A stretch of DNA of 64,000 bases from contig CAWCMS010000005.1 in assembly GCA_963796675.1 (NCBI GenBank), positions 124,001 through 188,000 of the forward strand. Reading direction: 5' to 3'. The DNA comes from CAWCDJ01 sp963796675 (GTDB lineage: Bacteria; Acidobacteriota; Terriglobia; Bryobacterales; Bryobacteraceae). Shown here piece by piece: positions 63,626-64,000 of the stretch. Both the position numbers and the translations under genes were made by a program. Position 1 is the first letter of the stretch. Each line of letters starts with the position of its first letter. Below the pieces are notes generated by a model, which saw nothing but the letters and a program-made list of their open reading frames with translations, had not been told where the DNA came from and made no database searches.

Positions 63626-63799
63626 ACCTCCTGGTCTGCCCAGGCGAGCGCCAGCTCGGCCTCAGCGATCTCTGCTTCCGCGGCGCTCGACTCCGGGGAT
63701 GACGCGTGCAACTCCGGTCCTCCCCAGGTCTTTTTCGGCGTTTTTCTCGGCGTCTCCGCGTCTCGGCGGTGATTCGGGCAGGCCAGGAGGCCTACCCTA
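63618..63799. repeat. Long palindromic element covering both stop codons of convergent genes
   Basis: Arms of 24 bp at 63618-63641 (starts TAGGGTAGACCTCC) and 63776-63799 (ends GGAGGCCTACCCTA), two mismatches, separated by 134 bases. The left arm holds the amylase stop, the right arm the stop of the M28 gene on the other strand. The interior ends with a second motif, CTCGGCGTCTCCGCGTCTCG then GCGGTGATT (about 63747-63775), of a type often seen as dispersed repeats in environmental genomes. Confidence 0.85.
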
Positions 63800-64000
63800 C
63801 CGCACCGGTACCGGCGCCGGCATCTTGTCCTTCGCGAAGCGCGGCAGCATCTCGTCCCGATTGGCCACGTTCCAGACCGCAGCCGCGATAATCGCCGCGG
63901 CCTCTTCCGCATCCGCCGGCACGATCCGCTCATAGGTATCGAGGTTCGTATGATGCGTCATCGTGTTGTACTCGATCGGGTCCTGCGACATCCCGATGCC
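63797..64000 (-). CDS. M28-family peptidase, C-terminal part, cut by window edge
   Basis: The reverse-strand frame from 64000 to the TAG at 63797-63799 reads IGMSQDPIEYNTMTHHTNLD then TYERIVPADAEEAAAIIAAA, matching the last zinc-ligand region of M28 peptidases (MTHHTNLDTYERI) and the helical end of the same type seen in the gene at 56768. About 67 residues are visible; the start is outside the window. Its stop codon is formed by the palindromic repeat. Confidence 0.8.
   Translation of the reverse strand, partial: GIGMSQDPIEYNTMTHHTNLDTYERIVPADAEEAAAIIAAAVWNVANRDEMLPRFAKDKMPAPVPVR

Overview
The window is 64 kb of GC-rich, gene-dense bacterial chromosome. A soil Acidobacteriota of the Solibacter/Bryobacter type fits best. 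The reasons are a PadR regulator coupled by an ATGA overlap to a large MacB/FtsX-like permease, many secreted peptidases and sugar enzymes with Sec or twin-arginine leaders, a group 1h (actinobacterial-type) [NiFe]-hydrogenase, and dispersed palindromic elements between and inside genes. The taxonomy is inference from gene content; there is no rRNA or tRNA gene to test it.

Layout. 1-7 kb: a partial ABC permease with its PadR regulator, then thiE with two APC permeases and a secreted hydrolase. 7-11.3 kb: a Gfo/Idh/MocA oxidoreductase, the SRP RNA, dnaX, ebfC and recR. 11.3-22 kb: carbohydrate and redox genes (GH29 fucosidase, APC permease, Tat aldo/keto reductase, a pentaheme cytochrome/GMC dehydrogenase/subunit-3 set, a DUF362 protein, an enolase-superfamily enzyme, a BON protein). 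22-25 kb: a lipid-kinase-like protein, an EEP hydrolase, and two small nucleic-acid-type proteins. 25-30 kb: the translation/SRP block ffh, rpsP, khpA, rimM, trmD, rplS, rnhB. 30-36 kb: membrane and secreted proteins, M24B and M1 peptidases. 36-42 kb: histidine degradation (FTCD, hutU, hutI) plus another APC permease. 42-51.7 kb: the hydrogenase locus. 51.7-64 kb: lysA, a phospholipase-C-like protein, secreted peptidases and glutaminase-like protein, an aminotransferase, a carbonic-anhydrase-like protein, small secreted proteins, a GH13 enzyme and a second M28 peptidase cut by the right edge.

The hydrogenase locus is the most coherent system. HypC, HypD, a SIS-domain protein and HypE are followed by the small and large subunits, a NifU-like/DUF5947-like fusion, a DUF6084-like protein, an unnamed conserved protein, the maturation protease, a 38-residue membrane microprotein and HypA. 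Group 1h enzymes oxidise H2 at atmospheric concentrations, so this organism probably draws on trace H2. HypB and HypF are not in the window.

Two patterns cut across the annotation. First, the frames of ebfC, ffh, trmD, rplS, FTCD, hutU, hutI and the first permease are broken by single-base indels, or in trmD also a stop codon. Each can be repaired to a conserved protein of normal length, so base-calling or assembly errors are more likely than gene decay; the breaks cluster at 28.1-28.6 and 37.4-39.6 kb. Second, palindromic elements sit exactly at the stop codons of convergent gene pairs (11.3 and 63.6 kb), and one is inserted in frame inside a hydrogenase accessory gene (48.5 kb).
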